A stretch of 64,000 nt of DNA, from positions 52,596,183 to 52,660,182 of the forward strand of contig CM065377.1 in assembly GCA_033060915.1 (NCBI GenBank). Reading direction: 5' to 3'. The notes below the pieces were generated by a model. It did not search any database. It saw only the letters and a program-made list of their open reading frames with translations, and was not told the DNA's origin. Position numbers and translations under genes: made by a program. Below, one piece after another: positions 11,301 through 22,381 of this stretch; the first letter of the stretch is position 1, and each line of letters starts with the position of its first letter. The stretch comes from Euryodendron excelsum. Its lineage: Eukaryota > Streptophyta > Magnoliopsida > Ericales > Pentaphylacaceae.

Positions 11301-13488
11301 CAATGTTAGTGGCAAGTAGGACAAGAAGATGCCAATATGACAAGCTATTTTGCCTAAGGCCATGTCTACAGTGGGTCAATGCAACCTATCAAAGCAATTG
11401 AGGGCATCCAAAAGAAACCTAGTGGATAAGGAACTCAAAAGTCTAAAGAACCTCCTTTCTACTTCTAAACCTCTTTCCTTGAAAAACCCCAGCCAAAACT
11501 TCTCTGAGTTCATAGACTTCCTTAGATCCATTGCCTCCTCTTCCTCATCTAAGCAACAACGGCTCATCAAGTGGATTCCTCCACTGGCCAACACACTAAA
11601 AATTAACAACGCTCCTTAACAAGTAATCCAGGTCTCGCAGAGGTAGGGCGTCTTCTTCGCCTATGTTGCATGGATAATGAACCCAATTACTTATACATAT
11701 CTGTTACATGCAAGTCCAACTAGCCATATTGGGCACATATCTCATACTCTTATCCGCGTGCCGAGTGTCCGACAAGGATATTCCATAAATTCAAAAGAGT
11801 CCATGCAATATACTTCTTCACAATGAGCAAGGGTTTTGGGCGTTGGGTTTTATGGAGTCCATTGGGTGGGCGACAAATACAATGGTATAGTTATGGACCA
11901 TTTGGAGGGGGTTGTTATCAGCTAGGGAAGAAGGATTCAGCTATCTCCAGCTGGAATTGGACTCTCAAAGAGCTCTCAATCTGATTTGCATGACTAATGC
12001 CTTCAACTGTCACCGGAATATAATCCTCCTTATCCGGGAATTCTTACTCAGGAGTTGGACCAATCACCTTAGCCACTCATGGCATCCGGCCAATGTATGT
12101 GCTGATATCCTAGCCAAAGAAAGTCTGACTCAGGCATATTTTCAAGTCCTCATGACCCACACACCCACCCACTTCTGTGTTCAGTCCAAAGCCCCAAACT
12201 GCAAGCTGATATTGAGGGTTTGACCCTTGCTAGGATGATTAGGAATTAGTTTTTTTGTTTTAGGGCCTCAACCCACCTTTGTGCCAAAAAAAAAAAAAAA
12301 CAAGCATAGAGAAGGCACAAAACAATACACTCTATTAAAATACATCTAATATTTCCCTTTAGACACCTCAATCCATAGCTTTAATAGGAATACATGAGAC
12401 CAACCATCTACAGATGTACAAATTTTCACTTTCATTATTTTTCTTACTTGCAAAGATCACAAAAACCAGATCCCATATAAAAAAAATTCAAAAAAACAAA
12501 TAGACTAAAATATAAGTTCAGAGACTCCTCACAGAGCCCCAATCCCTCTTGGATTTATTGTAAAGCCCAAAAAACAAAATGTTCACTAAACTCTAATATT
12601 GAGGGACCCAGATCTCCAAATAAAGATTTTCTCCTATTCTTATCTATGTTAGAGGATCCCCAGCATCCTATTTAAACAACAAGCACAATAGGATATGAGC
12701 AACCATCAATATTTAGGACTACCAACAAGGAAGAAAGGTAGTTGTATACCTGTCGACAGTTTCTGTCAATACTCTCAACTGAATCAATCTATCAATGGCT
12801 ACTTTATGTTTAGATAATCCATCTGCAAGCACCCACTCTTGCATCAACTTTGCTGATACAGGCACATCAATGTACAACATTTGCAACACGTACTTCTTGG
12901 ATAATGATGGCAAAGATCTGAACACAAAAGCCACAAAATCAAGCCTCACAATACTTGAGAATAATGGGGCATTTAAACTTCCTATTTGGCTCAATGAACT
13001 TTACGGGTAACTTCAATTGCAGCCTTGAAATTTGAAAGAGTAAATTAAAAAAACAGATAATCTACACCATCGGTCATGATTAAGATTTAATAAGCCAATT
13101 GTACTTTTGTTTTCATCAGCTCCTATAAGTTGCTGACAGGAAAATAAGTGAACTTCAAAGGAAAATTCTCATAATTTAAGACGCAAAGTAACATTGTCAT
13201 AACCTTCGCATTCTCAGATTAAGATAAAATAAAATTATGAACATCACAATCATATAATTTCGAGTGAATTTAAAATCCAGAGACTCGTAGCATCAAATTA
13301 GCAACATTTCATGCACCCATAAGAAAATCTTCGACGCCCAATTGAATTCAAAAACCTAAGAGAGAAAAGGGGGACCTGAGAATGGCTTCACAAATGAAGG
13401 CGTTGTCGTAGAGCTTGTCGAGCTTCATGGCAGGCAACGAGGCCACCATATCCATGAAGTTCTTCGCGATTATCTTCACTTGAGGCAT
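2321..13488 (-). CDS. TFB2: TFIIH core subunit TFB2 (p52 / GTF2H4 homologue), complete, 15 exons
   Basis: Subunit of the nuclear general transcription and nucleotide-excision-repair factor TFIIH; in the family it binds and stimulates the XPB helicase. Exons in order: 13488-13376, 12917-12750, 9415-9347, 7676-7583, 7380-7280, 7181-7136, 7054-6995, 6579-6511, 6247-6164, 6050-5967, 4801-4716, 3815-3725, 2946-2866, 2635-2561, 2458-2321. All junctions keep frame, giving 452 aa with no internal stop. The start MPQVKIIAKNFMDMVASLPA is the typical plant TFB2 N-terminus. Other recognisable blocks are SKKYVLQMLYIDVPV, LPREPMPSNITVRLPSLEDL, MMKIFQRGLLSQ, DTNAQLWYIIREYI, LISFLLELSFHVTGE, NMNTLTDIQRNVIKDL, ESWFIPTKLATNLS, ETNFRVYAYSSSKLH, LPNLIVAAITKES and, near the C-terminus, EAACDFAREYRGLLWEDSKK. 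Intron 12 has a GC donor. Introns 2 and 3 hold antisense LINE remnants. The gene looks intact and functional. Confidence 0.96.
2947..3724 (-). other. GC-AG intron (TFB2 intron 12)
   Basis: On the minus strand the donor is GAGCAG|GCAAGTATC (donor bases 3724-3721) and the acceptor is GATTTGCAG|ATAATT. Coding frame AEQ|IIS across the junction requires this non-canonical GC donor. It has the strong CAG|GCAAGT context expected of real GC-AG introns. Confidence 0.9.
6812..6850. repeat. (GTT)n microsatellite
   Basis: A run of GTT units with one GTC interruption, preceded by ATT/ATTATT runs from about 6763. It lies in TFB2 intron 7. Confidence 0.9.
8023..9079 (+). mobile_element. 3' end of an L1-type LINE, antisense in TFB2 intron 3
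   Basis: Plus-strand fragments resemble the distal part of a plant LINE ORF2. A block with LPDLFELASDKKAMV and QFERNLHDWE matches the usual post-RT segment. A second block with LTIDNLRKR, ILNWGYMCKSNSES and LLLDCPVA is the zf-RVT zinc-binding region. Frames are broken. The 3' end is a terminal ACTTATC followed by an A-run at 9061-9079. No clear target-site duplication was found. The endonuclease and most of the RT are absent, so this is a 5'-truncated dead copy. Confidence 0.85.
8241..8634 (+). repeat. 193-bp tandem duplication inside the LINE remnant
   Basis: The segment starting GACCCTCTTTGGG at 8241 recurs at 8434. Both copies run to AGTGGAAGACAT. The second copy carries a short extra stretch (GGAGGCCTCC) that the first lacks, and that copy keeps the LINE-like reading PWKGIWKIKTPPKAAF. 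Confidence 0.9.
9785..12302 (+). mobile_element. Internally deleted L1-type LINE, antisense in TFB2 intron 2
   Basis: The 5' half has an ORF1-like DUF4283/zf-CCHC_4 protein: HYLSLRKGTHWFRPSKVSL and LVWVWFPDVPIKIFNQEI, then at 10852-11319 VEYEGLHAICFYCGMYAHKT with a CCHC-type knuckle lacking a normal last Cys. The 3' half (11912-12223) has the RNase H-like end: ELDSQRALNLI, then SHSWHPANVCADILAKESL. The endonuclease and RT that should lie between are missing. The element ends in a pure A-run at about 12287-12300. Decayed 20-bp direct repeats AGAATTGAAAAGGCGCAAAA (9765-9784) and AGCATAGAGAAGGCACAAAA (12303-12322) are a candidate target-site duplication, 16 of 20 identical. Confidence 0.82.
9942..10603 (+). 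repeat. 343-bp tandem duplication inside the LINE ORF1 region
   Basis: GATATGGTTTGGAAGGAC at 9942 recurs at 10285. The two copies (9942-10284 and 10285-10603) differ at only a few bases, so the duplication is young relative to the decay of the element. Confidence 0.93.
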
Positions 13489-15960
13489 TGTCAGTGAAAT
13501 ACGGATTTTCCAAAGATTGACTAAACTAATAGGACTCAAAAACAGTAATCGAGATCTCCGAAGACTCTCTATAATCTAATGGAGTCAGACAAAGACGAAA
13601 ACAAACCGATTTCAAACCTCTATAGGTTTTTATATATATATATATGTATGAATTTTAACTATATTCGGGTATATACGTATAATGATCTGAAAATGTTTAG
13701 GGTTTTGAATCGTCAACTCGAATGCACTTGCAGAGTATTTGTTGGATTGAGTGCTTTGATCAATGGATGAAAATAGATTCTCTTGAGCACTTCGCTTTTG
13801 TATATAGAGACACAGTACTAACAACAACAAAAAAAAAAAAAAATGAAAAAGAAATATAGAAAAAGGGAAAATAGTAGACTCACAGTTCAGGGAAAGCGGG
13901 GGGAGAGAGTTAACAGAAAACGTTAAACAGAAAAAGAGAGGTGAAATGGTAAAAATTGCAGAGAACACTTTTAAGGGGTAAACTTCTGAGTGAAAATTAA
14001 TTAATTGATGTAATTCAAAATTGAATATATAATATTTTTATGATTTGGACTTATCTACAAATAGATAGAATCTTGACAGATTTGATGAAGTAACCAAAAT
14101 GTCCCTAGTAATGATAATTTTTATTTTTTTACATAAACGGATAAAATCATCTTTTTGATATTTTAATTTAAAAAGATGAAATGACAAAAGTACATATTTT
14201 ATAGTTTAAGTCTAACTCAAAAGGTTATGCGTTCACTTTTAAATTACAGAAGACCATGTGTTAATGCTAGAAAAATAATGTGTTAGACAAGAAGTCCAAT
14301 TTGCTTTTTAAAAAAAATTCAGTTTAATTCATAAAAAAATGGGTGTGAATTTACCAATCTCCTTTCTTAAATGTATCTCACTATCTGACTCTGGTACTTT
14401 CATTCAGTTGTAATGTCATGGATAATCACTATATCTTGAAAATAACTAACAATGTTATTAGTACATATAATAATTTTTTTTAGATAAAAGAATAAAATCA
14501 TCTTTTTGATATTTTAATTTGGAAAGATGAAATGACAAAAGTACATATTTTATAATTTAAGTCTAACTCAAAAGGTTATGCGTTCACTTTTAAATTACAA
14601 AAGACCATGTGTTAATGCAAGAAAAATAATGCGTTAGACAAGAAGTCCAATTTGCTTTTTTAAAAAAATTCAGTTTAATTCATAAACTAATGGGTGTGAA
14701 TTTACCAATCTCCTTTCTTAAATATATCTCACTATTTGGCACTGGTATTTTCATTAAGTTGTAATGTCATGGACAATCACTATATCTTGAAAATAATTAA
14801 CAATGTTATTAGTTGACGCTTACAAATTTCTGACATGATTATCTGTTTGATACCATTTTCAGAATTTTTATTTTGTTATTTTTCGTGTTTTAAAAAATAA
14901 TAAAAACTTCAAAAATACCATAATTTTCATATTCTTCACAGTTTCTGATAAAAATTGTTGTTAGAAACTCGTAAACAACTTTGTTTCTACTTCCTAAAAC
15001 TGGGATGTTCATTGAAAAATTCCATTTTCAAATTTTTCATTTTTCATTTTTTGTGTTTTTAAAAACAAAAATAATGAGAATTGTAAAAACGCCATTGTTT
15101 TCATATCCTTTACAGTTTCTTACAAAAACAGTTTTTAGAAACTCAAACAACTTTGTCTCTATTTCTTAAAATTGGGGTGTTCTTAAAAAAAAAAAAAAAT
15201 CATTCAAGTATAAGACCAGGTTTTGCTAGAATTAACTTTTCCTGCAAGTATAGTGCTTCTGATTCTATTACCTATAGGTCACGCTATAGTAAACTCCAAT
15301 CCCATTTTGGCTCACTCTATACTTTGAGCAACAACAATATTTCAAAGGTTAGTCTAGTGATAGTGACAGCTTCATTCAAGGCAAGAGTTTATGGAGTTGA
15401 CTCACTCTCTCCTCTCTCCGGGGCTTTTGACTTCCAATGTACCAAATACATATATATATATATATATACACACACACATATATTTAACTGAAAGGAAGCC
15501 AAGCTAGGGACCAGAGAATTAAGTATCATACCACACACAATATCTAGTTTCAACAAGACTCAAGATGATCTAGACCTTCCAGGCAGCCCAAAATCAGGGG
15601 TCAACAAGCTGTGGATCAAGACAGACTGATAAAAGCCTATTTGAGGACCCAACTCAGGCTGTCAATGCCCAGTATGGGCTTGTCTAGGAAGAGCCAGAAC
15701 TCAAATGTGAAGTCAATACTTCAATTCACTGAATCACTTGTTGCAACATTCACCATTTTCTCAATTTGAAAATGCAGAGAGAGAGAGAGAGAGAGAGACC
15801 AAAGCATAAGCATTGGCGAGGTTAAAAAACAAAAAACAAAAAAAAAAGCCTGAGATGCCACTGATCGACGCAAGATGTTTGCCCTGGAGTAAGTTTCCTC
15901 TAGACTATACGGTAGGCAAAATTTATAGGGTATACATGTGCTGTATGTTTGTGCTCTCTC
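13489..15960. other. Intergenic region upstream of TFB2 and downstream of the cysteine-motif gene
   Basis: It contains the divergently oriented leader and promoter area of TFB2 (13489 to about 13650, with a TATATATATA run near 13631), an A-run near 13830, the 351-bp tandem duplication at 14112-14813, a copy of the dispersed A/T 'GAAAC/GTTTT' repeat at about 14850-15190, AT/CA dinucleotide runs at 15453-15478 and a GA run at 15776-15797. No exon recognised. Confidence 0.6.
14112..14813. repeat. 351-bp tandem duplication
   Basis: Copy 1 (about 14112-14462) and copy 2 (about 14463-14813) share long blocks such as TAAAATCATCTTTTTGATAT, GTCTAACTCAAAAGGTTATG and GACAAGAAGTCCAATTTGCT with scattered substitutions. 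Part of the same theme (AATTTAAGTCTAACT..., 'ataaaatcatc') reappears loosely near 44930-45250, suggesting a dispersed family. Confidence 0.9.
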
Positions 15961-18900
15961 TCAAAATGCAGAAGCGCCGAGCATGTCTTCAGGACTTGTA
16001 CTGGATTTAAAAGGCGGCCTGGTTTTAACAGTAGGTGGTGGTTGTTTCTGTACAGGAGGCGGCTTAGATGGCCTGTTTGGATGAACTTGATCAACTTTCT
16101 CTGAAGGAATCTCAAACTGTAGTAAACAACAGATGTCTTATTCAAATGCAGCTCCTAAGGGTGTTCAATGAACAGTTAAAAGCAATTGAAGATATCCCGC
16201 AAATAACCTACAATAAAGGAAACAAATTCGCATACTAAATGCACCGGTATGTATTGAATAATCCTGTACTAATAGCCAATAAATATGGAAGGGAAGAGAG
16301 AAATTTCCCCGTATAAATGTTTTTGTACTGCTTTGTCTATGCATGCTTGGTCACACAAGGGATGTTAGTATTCTAAATGCAATAGATGTCTTGAATAATT
16401 CTGCATTAATAGCTGAAAAAAGAAAGGAAGGGGAAAAAAATAGAAGTGGGAAAAAAAAGAGACAATGAGAACGAGTTTTCCCCAGCAGATTAGATAGCTA
16501 TTCCTTCTTCTCATCATGTGTGTGTGTGTGTGTGTGTGTCTGTGCAATGGCTAATACAAGGGATCTTCTATTTTTTTGCAAAAAGTGCAATTGTTTCTAC
16601 TGCTCGCCCATCTTTTGTATAACTTTTTCTTGGTTTAGGAGCAAGGAACAGTGGGGGCAGGTTTCAGTGCTTATATCCCACAAAGTTTGGCATACTTTGA
16701 AGCCCACATGTCTCCGTTACGTGATTTTTAGGGAAATTCAGAAAAGTAATTCGAATCATAAATCTGACAGTTTCTCATATAAGCCAGATAGTTCGTTTAG
16801 ATATGTTTGCCAGAGACTATTCAGCAAGACGAGGAATCATTATTCTGAATTTGAAATTCACCCCGTATCCATTTTCTGTTTTTTTTTGTTTTTTTGCTTT
16901 TTTTTGTTTTTTGTTTTTTTTTTTTAGCTCAACAATCAGGGTGACCGGATTAGTTTATGCGCACCTCGACTAATCCCCTCTCTTGACCGGTCAAAGGCTG
17001 GCCATCCATGTTGGGACTAAAATATTGATACAAAAGTGTAATCCTTTGCGACCAACTATTGCACTTAGCAAGAATCGAATTTTTGACCTCCCAAAGAGAG
17101 ACCAAAAATCTTGGCCAACTTGGGCTAACCTAGCTGGTTCCCGTATCCATTTTCTTTAAGCAAGAAAGAGAAAATAAGCTATCAAAATATCATGAAAAGG
17201 GAACTAGACCAGAATACCAATGGACTGCTAGAAGGAAAATCATGCAGCATAACAAGCACACTAGGGGCCAAAGATAACTCAACCTCACCTTGTAACCACA
17301 GCCAGCTACCCAAGCATGGAAGCATTCCTGCGTACAGACAAGGAGCAATAGAGACCAAATTAATGGAATGAGTATATTGAAGCTCAATACATTAAGTACA
17401 TTTGAATAAATAGCAATAAGCTTATCCTGTAAAGGAAGTGCTGTGTTTTTTTGCTCATTTTTTAATCTCACATCGGTTGAAAGTGAGAAGAGGGGATAAG
17501 GGACAAAATTATATAAGGAGGGTTAAGTCTTTTTAGTTAAATGCATTAGTCAATAGTGTATCAATCAATAGCTTAGCTAATAACTTTTGACTTCAGTATA
17601 ATTCTTCTTAAAAATGTAAAAGTTAAAGATTAGCTAGTGGAAAAGTGTAATGGGTGTCTTTAGGACGAGGAGGGAAAACTGTGTGATTGTAACAATTTTT
17701 TAAATAGTGTATTTTTCTCCGGGGCCTATGATTTTATCCTGTTTTAAGAGTTTTTACGTAAATACATTTTTTTCTATTTATTTTTTATATTCCTATAGTA
17801 GATCCAAAAGAGAGAGTGAATTTAGGTGGGCCAAATTTCCCAACAGGCAGCAATATTTTTCTTTTTCTCTTTTCTTTTTAGTAAGCAAGCCATTGACCGG
17901 TTGGGGGGCACACTTCGTCAAGTACAATATTAGTCTAAGCAGATTTATAAATTTTTTTGTGGTTGTAACCTTTTGCATGAAAAAGTGGCATTCACCCTTT
18001 GCTTAGACCCTCCAACAGCTGAAGTAATATGTTACAATGTTGTTTCTGATGATGGAATGCAAGAAACCATGTCCATCTTCAAAGTCCGGTGAAATGCAAA
18101 TAGTATGACAAAAGCACAGTGGAAGGATAAAAAACCTGTGAGTAACTGACAGCACCAGGAGAACGGTCAATGTAAGCACTCCACTGCCGGTCCTGTAGAA
18201 CTGGATCCTTATAGCATATCTCATTGCACTCTCCCAAGCCTATGTATCACATATCAAACAACCCTATAGATTAAGAAGCTTATTCAATGAAAGAACTCTA
18301 ATGGGTCTGTAAATTGCTTAACCAAAATAGACCACATAAATTTTGAATAGTGTAAACACCATTAAACCCAAAAAAAAAGCAATATCAAATTTAAATGACT
18401 AAAAAAGTGATTTAATACGTCAGATATCTTTCTTAAGACAAGTACATGTGAGGTACAGAACAAGCAACAACACCATATGAAGTTTTTTCCCATTTTATTT
18501 CTTTTTTTCTTTATTGGTAACCATCATATGGAGTTCATATGCCCAGAATTTTTCTAAATCAGTTGAATTTTGAAATGATTCTGTGGTGGCTCTATTCAGA
18601 TGATACCCAGACCAATATTTTCTTAAACCGCAAGAACTAACCAATTCATCTACTGATTTCCCGGGTCATATATACCAGATAAGTTGGGACCTGTAACCAA
18701 ATAATCCTTATCAAGTGGATACCAACTGCAACAGTTCACTAATGCGAAGACCCAGTATGCCCAAGTCCTACGGCTTGCCTAAAAGTACTTGACAGTGACA
18801 AACATCCAGTTGGATCTGGGTAGTAGTTGGGTCCCAAACCTTTGACACTTGCTTTTTCAATGCCTAAAAGTAATACTCTTATGCTACCCAAAACACAATC

Positions 18901-19060
18901 AAATGGAGAATCTCCATTCCAAATTCAAAACAAAACGCAACATAAGTATTCACTTTTAAGAAATTCCGAAAGAAAAAGTGAGGAACAGAGCAGATAAATA
19001 TTTACACTCCTCCCATGTCTCACCATCAGAGTCGCACCCTTTTTTCGCAAATTACTCTCC
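15961..19060 (-). CDS. Small cysteine-motif, proline-tailed protein; 5' end unresolved, possibly a pseudogene
   Basis: Four exons were read on the minus strand: 19060 (or 19038)-19006, 18239-18136, 17327-17289 and 16116-15961 (stop TGA at 15963-15961). Downstream junctions all keep frame. The protein has CDSDGETWEEC (C-x9-C), then C-LGE-C-NEI-C-YKDP, then QWSAYIDRSPGAVSY, then ECFHAWVAGCGYK, then a proline-rich tail PNRPSKPPPVQK. It recalls a conserved plant protein family of unknown function with paired Cys helices. I cannot name a gene. Two problems stand out. In the only coding frame, an in-frame TAA precedes KKGCDSDG by three codons and no start ATG was found upstream. Also, the second Cys helix has Trp where the first has its middle Cys. 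Either a short upstream exon joins at an AG inside the A-run (19038), or the gene carries a one-base deletion and is dying. Confidence 0.6.
16517..16539. repeat. (TG)n microsatellite
   Basis: An uninterrupted TG run in the last intron of the cysteine-motif gene. Confidence 0.9.
16878..17139 (-). mobile_element. tRNA-derived SINE with intact target-site duplication
   Basis: The element reads on the minus strand from 17139 to an A-rich tail (T/G-rich on the plus strand, about 16926-16878). A pol III A box TAGCCCAAGTTGG lies at 17127-17115 and a B-box-like ATTCGATTCTT near 17080-17070, about 35 bp apart, as in tRNA-type promoters. The flanks are perfect 16-bp direct repeats, CCCGTATCCATTTTCT, at 16862-16877 and 17140-17155. 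It sits in the last intron of the cysteine-motif gene in the same orientation. It resembles plant Au-type SINEs in length and layout, but the family is not proven. Confidence 0.9.
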
Positions 19061-20474
19061 CTACAAAAACCAGAGCCAATGTGATCAGATTGATCACCTT
19101 ATGCGTACCGCAAAGAACATTTATAGTGGAAGTTCAAAATAGTAACGAGTCAAAATAAATGCTGATGGAATCAAACAAAAACTTAAAAGACTTCAGTTCT
19201 GTTTTCACTTGGTTTATTGACAATTTTGACATTAATCAAATTTGAGCCCAACCCGTGTTATGCTTGTTAATTTTTTGAATTCAACTCAAATTTTAAATTA
19301 TTTGTGATTGATTTAATTAAAATTTATTTAAAATTAATTCAAAAATTAAATAAATTAAACTTAAACATATTTTGAAACTAATTAAATTTTCAAATCAACC
19401 CCAAACAACCTATTACTTAGTTTGATTCATTTATAGCCTTACTCGAGAGAAAGACTCTCATTTCCTATTATTTGGTTTCTAGTTTGGAGCCAGTGGCTAA
19501 ACAAGTGAGGGTGCCCTTTTCTATGACACTTATATGTATAATGTCTTAACAAAATATCTATTTTATCGTATTCTCACATTTTAAAACGGTCCTAACTTAA
19601 TAAAATATTAAAAAATTTTGGATAGTGAGGTCCTACCCTTGTTTTTTTTTTTTTTTTTCTTATATGTACTTATCTAATAAAAGGAATAGTCAATGGGACT
19701 TTTAGGCTTCATTGGGATGAAGGGTGAGAGGAAGTGAACCGAAGTATTAACGGAAGCATACAGACACGCACATGTATATATATATATACATATTAGTTAA
19801 AATTTGCTTTAGAGTATGAACAACGATGTATATATGTTGAAAAATAAGTTGCTGCCAAATTTATCATAGAATTAATCATAGATAACTTTCGGCATATTAA
19901 AGAACATTGACTTTCAATTTAATAAATAATTGAGTTGAAATGTAATAAGAAACAATTAAATTTTCTTTTCTTTTCTTTTCTTTTTTTATGTTTTGCTAAG
20001 CTGAATAGAAGTTAGTTTTATTTTTCAGGAAAAAAATTAGTTTTTCATCATAATATATATCTCATGCTTAAATTTCGAAACATGTACAAAGAAAATTTAA
20101 ACTATTATAATTATATCAATTAGTGAAAATTTGTGTTTTAAAGTTTTTGTACACCATAACAGAACCTTGATTTCACGGTTGGAGAAAAGAGAGAAAACAT
20201 TACAAGAAAAAATAAAGAAAAGTTATTCATGTTTTTCAATTTTCTTTCCTATTTTCTATTCAAATATTTACATTAATAATTTTTCTCCTTTCCTTTTTGT
20301 TGGGCTTATAGTTTGGAGCAGGAGTGGACATTGGGCGGGCAGAGCTAAGCCGGGCTTCAAAGACAATTCTCAAGCTTGTCTATTAAACTAATTGGGTTTA
20401 AAAAAAAATTATCAAGCCCTATAATTGTTTGATAAACCTATTGGGCTCTCGATTGGAGTGAATAGAAAAAGTTA

Positions 20475-21408
20475 GGCCCGTTTGGTTGTGGTTTCATTCC
20501 CGGTTTCATTGGTCTCGGTTCCTCAAACAACATTTGGCGCGTTGTTTCCTGCACTTGTTTCCAAGAAACAAGACTAAAAAAGGAGGAAATTCAGAGACCA
20601 TCTAAAAGGTGTCCTCACTGGTTTTGAAACCATTTTGCCGAAAACTTGAAAACACGGAGACATGGTTACTGTGCACTTAAATGAGGGTTTAAAGGCCCCA
20701 ACGTGCTCTGCCCCTTCACATTTACTCCTCCCACCTCTTCCTCAGTACTGAACTGTGTGCTTCATCGGTGGCTCCTCCACTCCGATGCCGACATCTGCTA
20801 CATCTTCCATCGTCGACAAGCTACAATGCTGGTAATGCTTACAATCATATCTTCCATCTCCGCCAATGGTAGAAAAGACGGTGACTAGGTCTAAGAGCAC
20901 CGGCAACTCGCAATCCCCTATTCATCGACACCTCCCTCGCCGCTACTCATCGACAAATTCATTCATCTCTATCAACGATTGCAACAATAACCACCACTGA
21001 CAAACTCCTCCATCTCCAATAATGATGGCAACAGCAATCCCCTGTCGAAAAGGAAACGATTTGTTGGTGACTAGTTTACAGATTTAGGTTACAGCAACCA
21101 CCACCGACAAACTCCTCCAGCAAGAACGAGCTCCCCCCTTTGCTTGCTCATCTGGTGTATTTTGTGATTGGTTTACAATTTGTGTTAGGAATATCTACTG
21201 ACATAGTTACAGATCTGGTTGTAGATCTAATGAAACCAATTTTCAATTTTTTTCCACCAAATGCATTTTGAATTTTTTTTTTTGTTTCTAAAACCAAATT
21301 TCAAATATAATTACCAAAAGCATTTTCCGAATGGGAAACCATTCTCAAGAATAGTTTTTAAAAATAGGTTTTCAAGATCAATTTTTAAAACTGTAACCAA
21401 ACGGAGCC
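20475..21408. mobile_element. Tourist-like TIR element with gene-like internal sequence
   Basis: The left end GGCCCGTTTGGTTGTGG and the reverse complement of the right end GGCTCCGTTTGGTTACAG are matched inverted repeats. TTA flanks both sides (20472-20474 and 21409-21411), the target duplication of PIF/Harbinger (Tourist) elements. The ends are A/T- and GTTTTC-rich. The middle (about 20690-21140) is clearly richer in C and G, with an ORF at 20703-20888 and a repeated ACCACCxCxGACAAACTCCT motif near 20990 and 21098. No transposase is seen. Confidence 0.75.
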
Positions 21409-22381
21409 TTACTTTCTTTTTAATTTTCTTTTATTCTTTTTCCTATTTCATTTTTAATAGTTACTCTCTTAATTTGTTTCCTTTTTTAAGTGAGTTTAGA
21501 AAAAAAAAAGTTATTTTCTTTATTTTTTATTTTTCTTGCAAAATCAACATAAGAAGATAATAACTATCCCAACAATTTATCTCTGCTTTTGTTTGTCTTC
21601 CTTTATCTTTTACTCAATTTCTAAACAAGCCCAAGCTATAACAGGTAGCATTAAATGTGATCACATTATGATAATTAGTTACGGCTTACATTTTTTTTTA
21701 TTTTTTTTTCACTAAAATCACCTCAATTTTTTTAAAAATTCACATCAAAAGGTCAAACTTTTTTTGTTTTTTTATTCAAAGGCTGAGATCGCAAAGTATT
21801 AACGTTAAACACTATAAAATGTACAAACTACTGTTGGAGAAAATTTCAAAAATTTTTTGGTGAGACAATTTTGTCCTAACAAAAGCTAGCGCAGTCCTCT
21901 CCAAATTTATATTTTGTGATGGGCTATAGTTTTTGGCACTTATTTAAACACAAAAAAGAAGGGGAAAGAACAAAAAGTAAAGGTGTAGCCAGGAAAGTCC
22001 TTACCGTATCACAGCTCATTAGTCCACTAATACGAACGAATCTTCCACACTTTTCGATCCACGTAAGGACAGAGAATCCACTCACGGCATTAACAAGGAT
22101 TGCCTATACACGCGATCACGTGAAGAGTAGACACACCCACGAATGAAGCTCCACTCTTTAGTGGCCCCCACAATATTTGGAAGATCTCGTTGCACGATTG
22201 AATGGTGTTGCCACTTTCCAATGCATGCGAGTGGCATGGAATCACTACCTACACTGTCAAATCATAACATTCAGTCGTGTGCTTATTTTTTATCTCATTG
22301 AGAAAATTTCAGTGATAACATCACTGATTAACGCACCTAAGCAAAGTGACGGTTGCATTGGGTGATTGAGCAGTCCATTAA

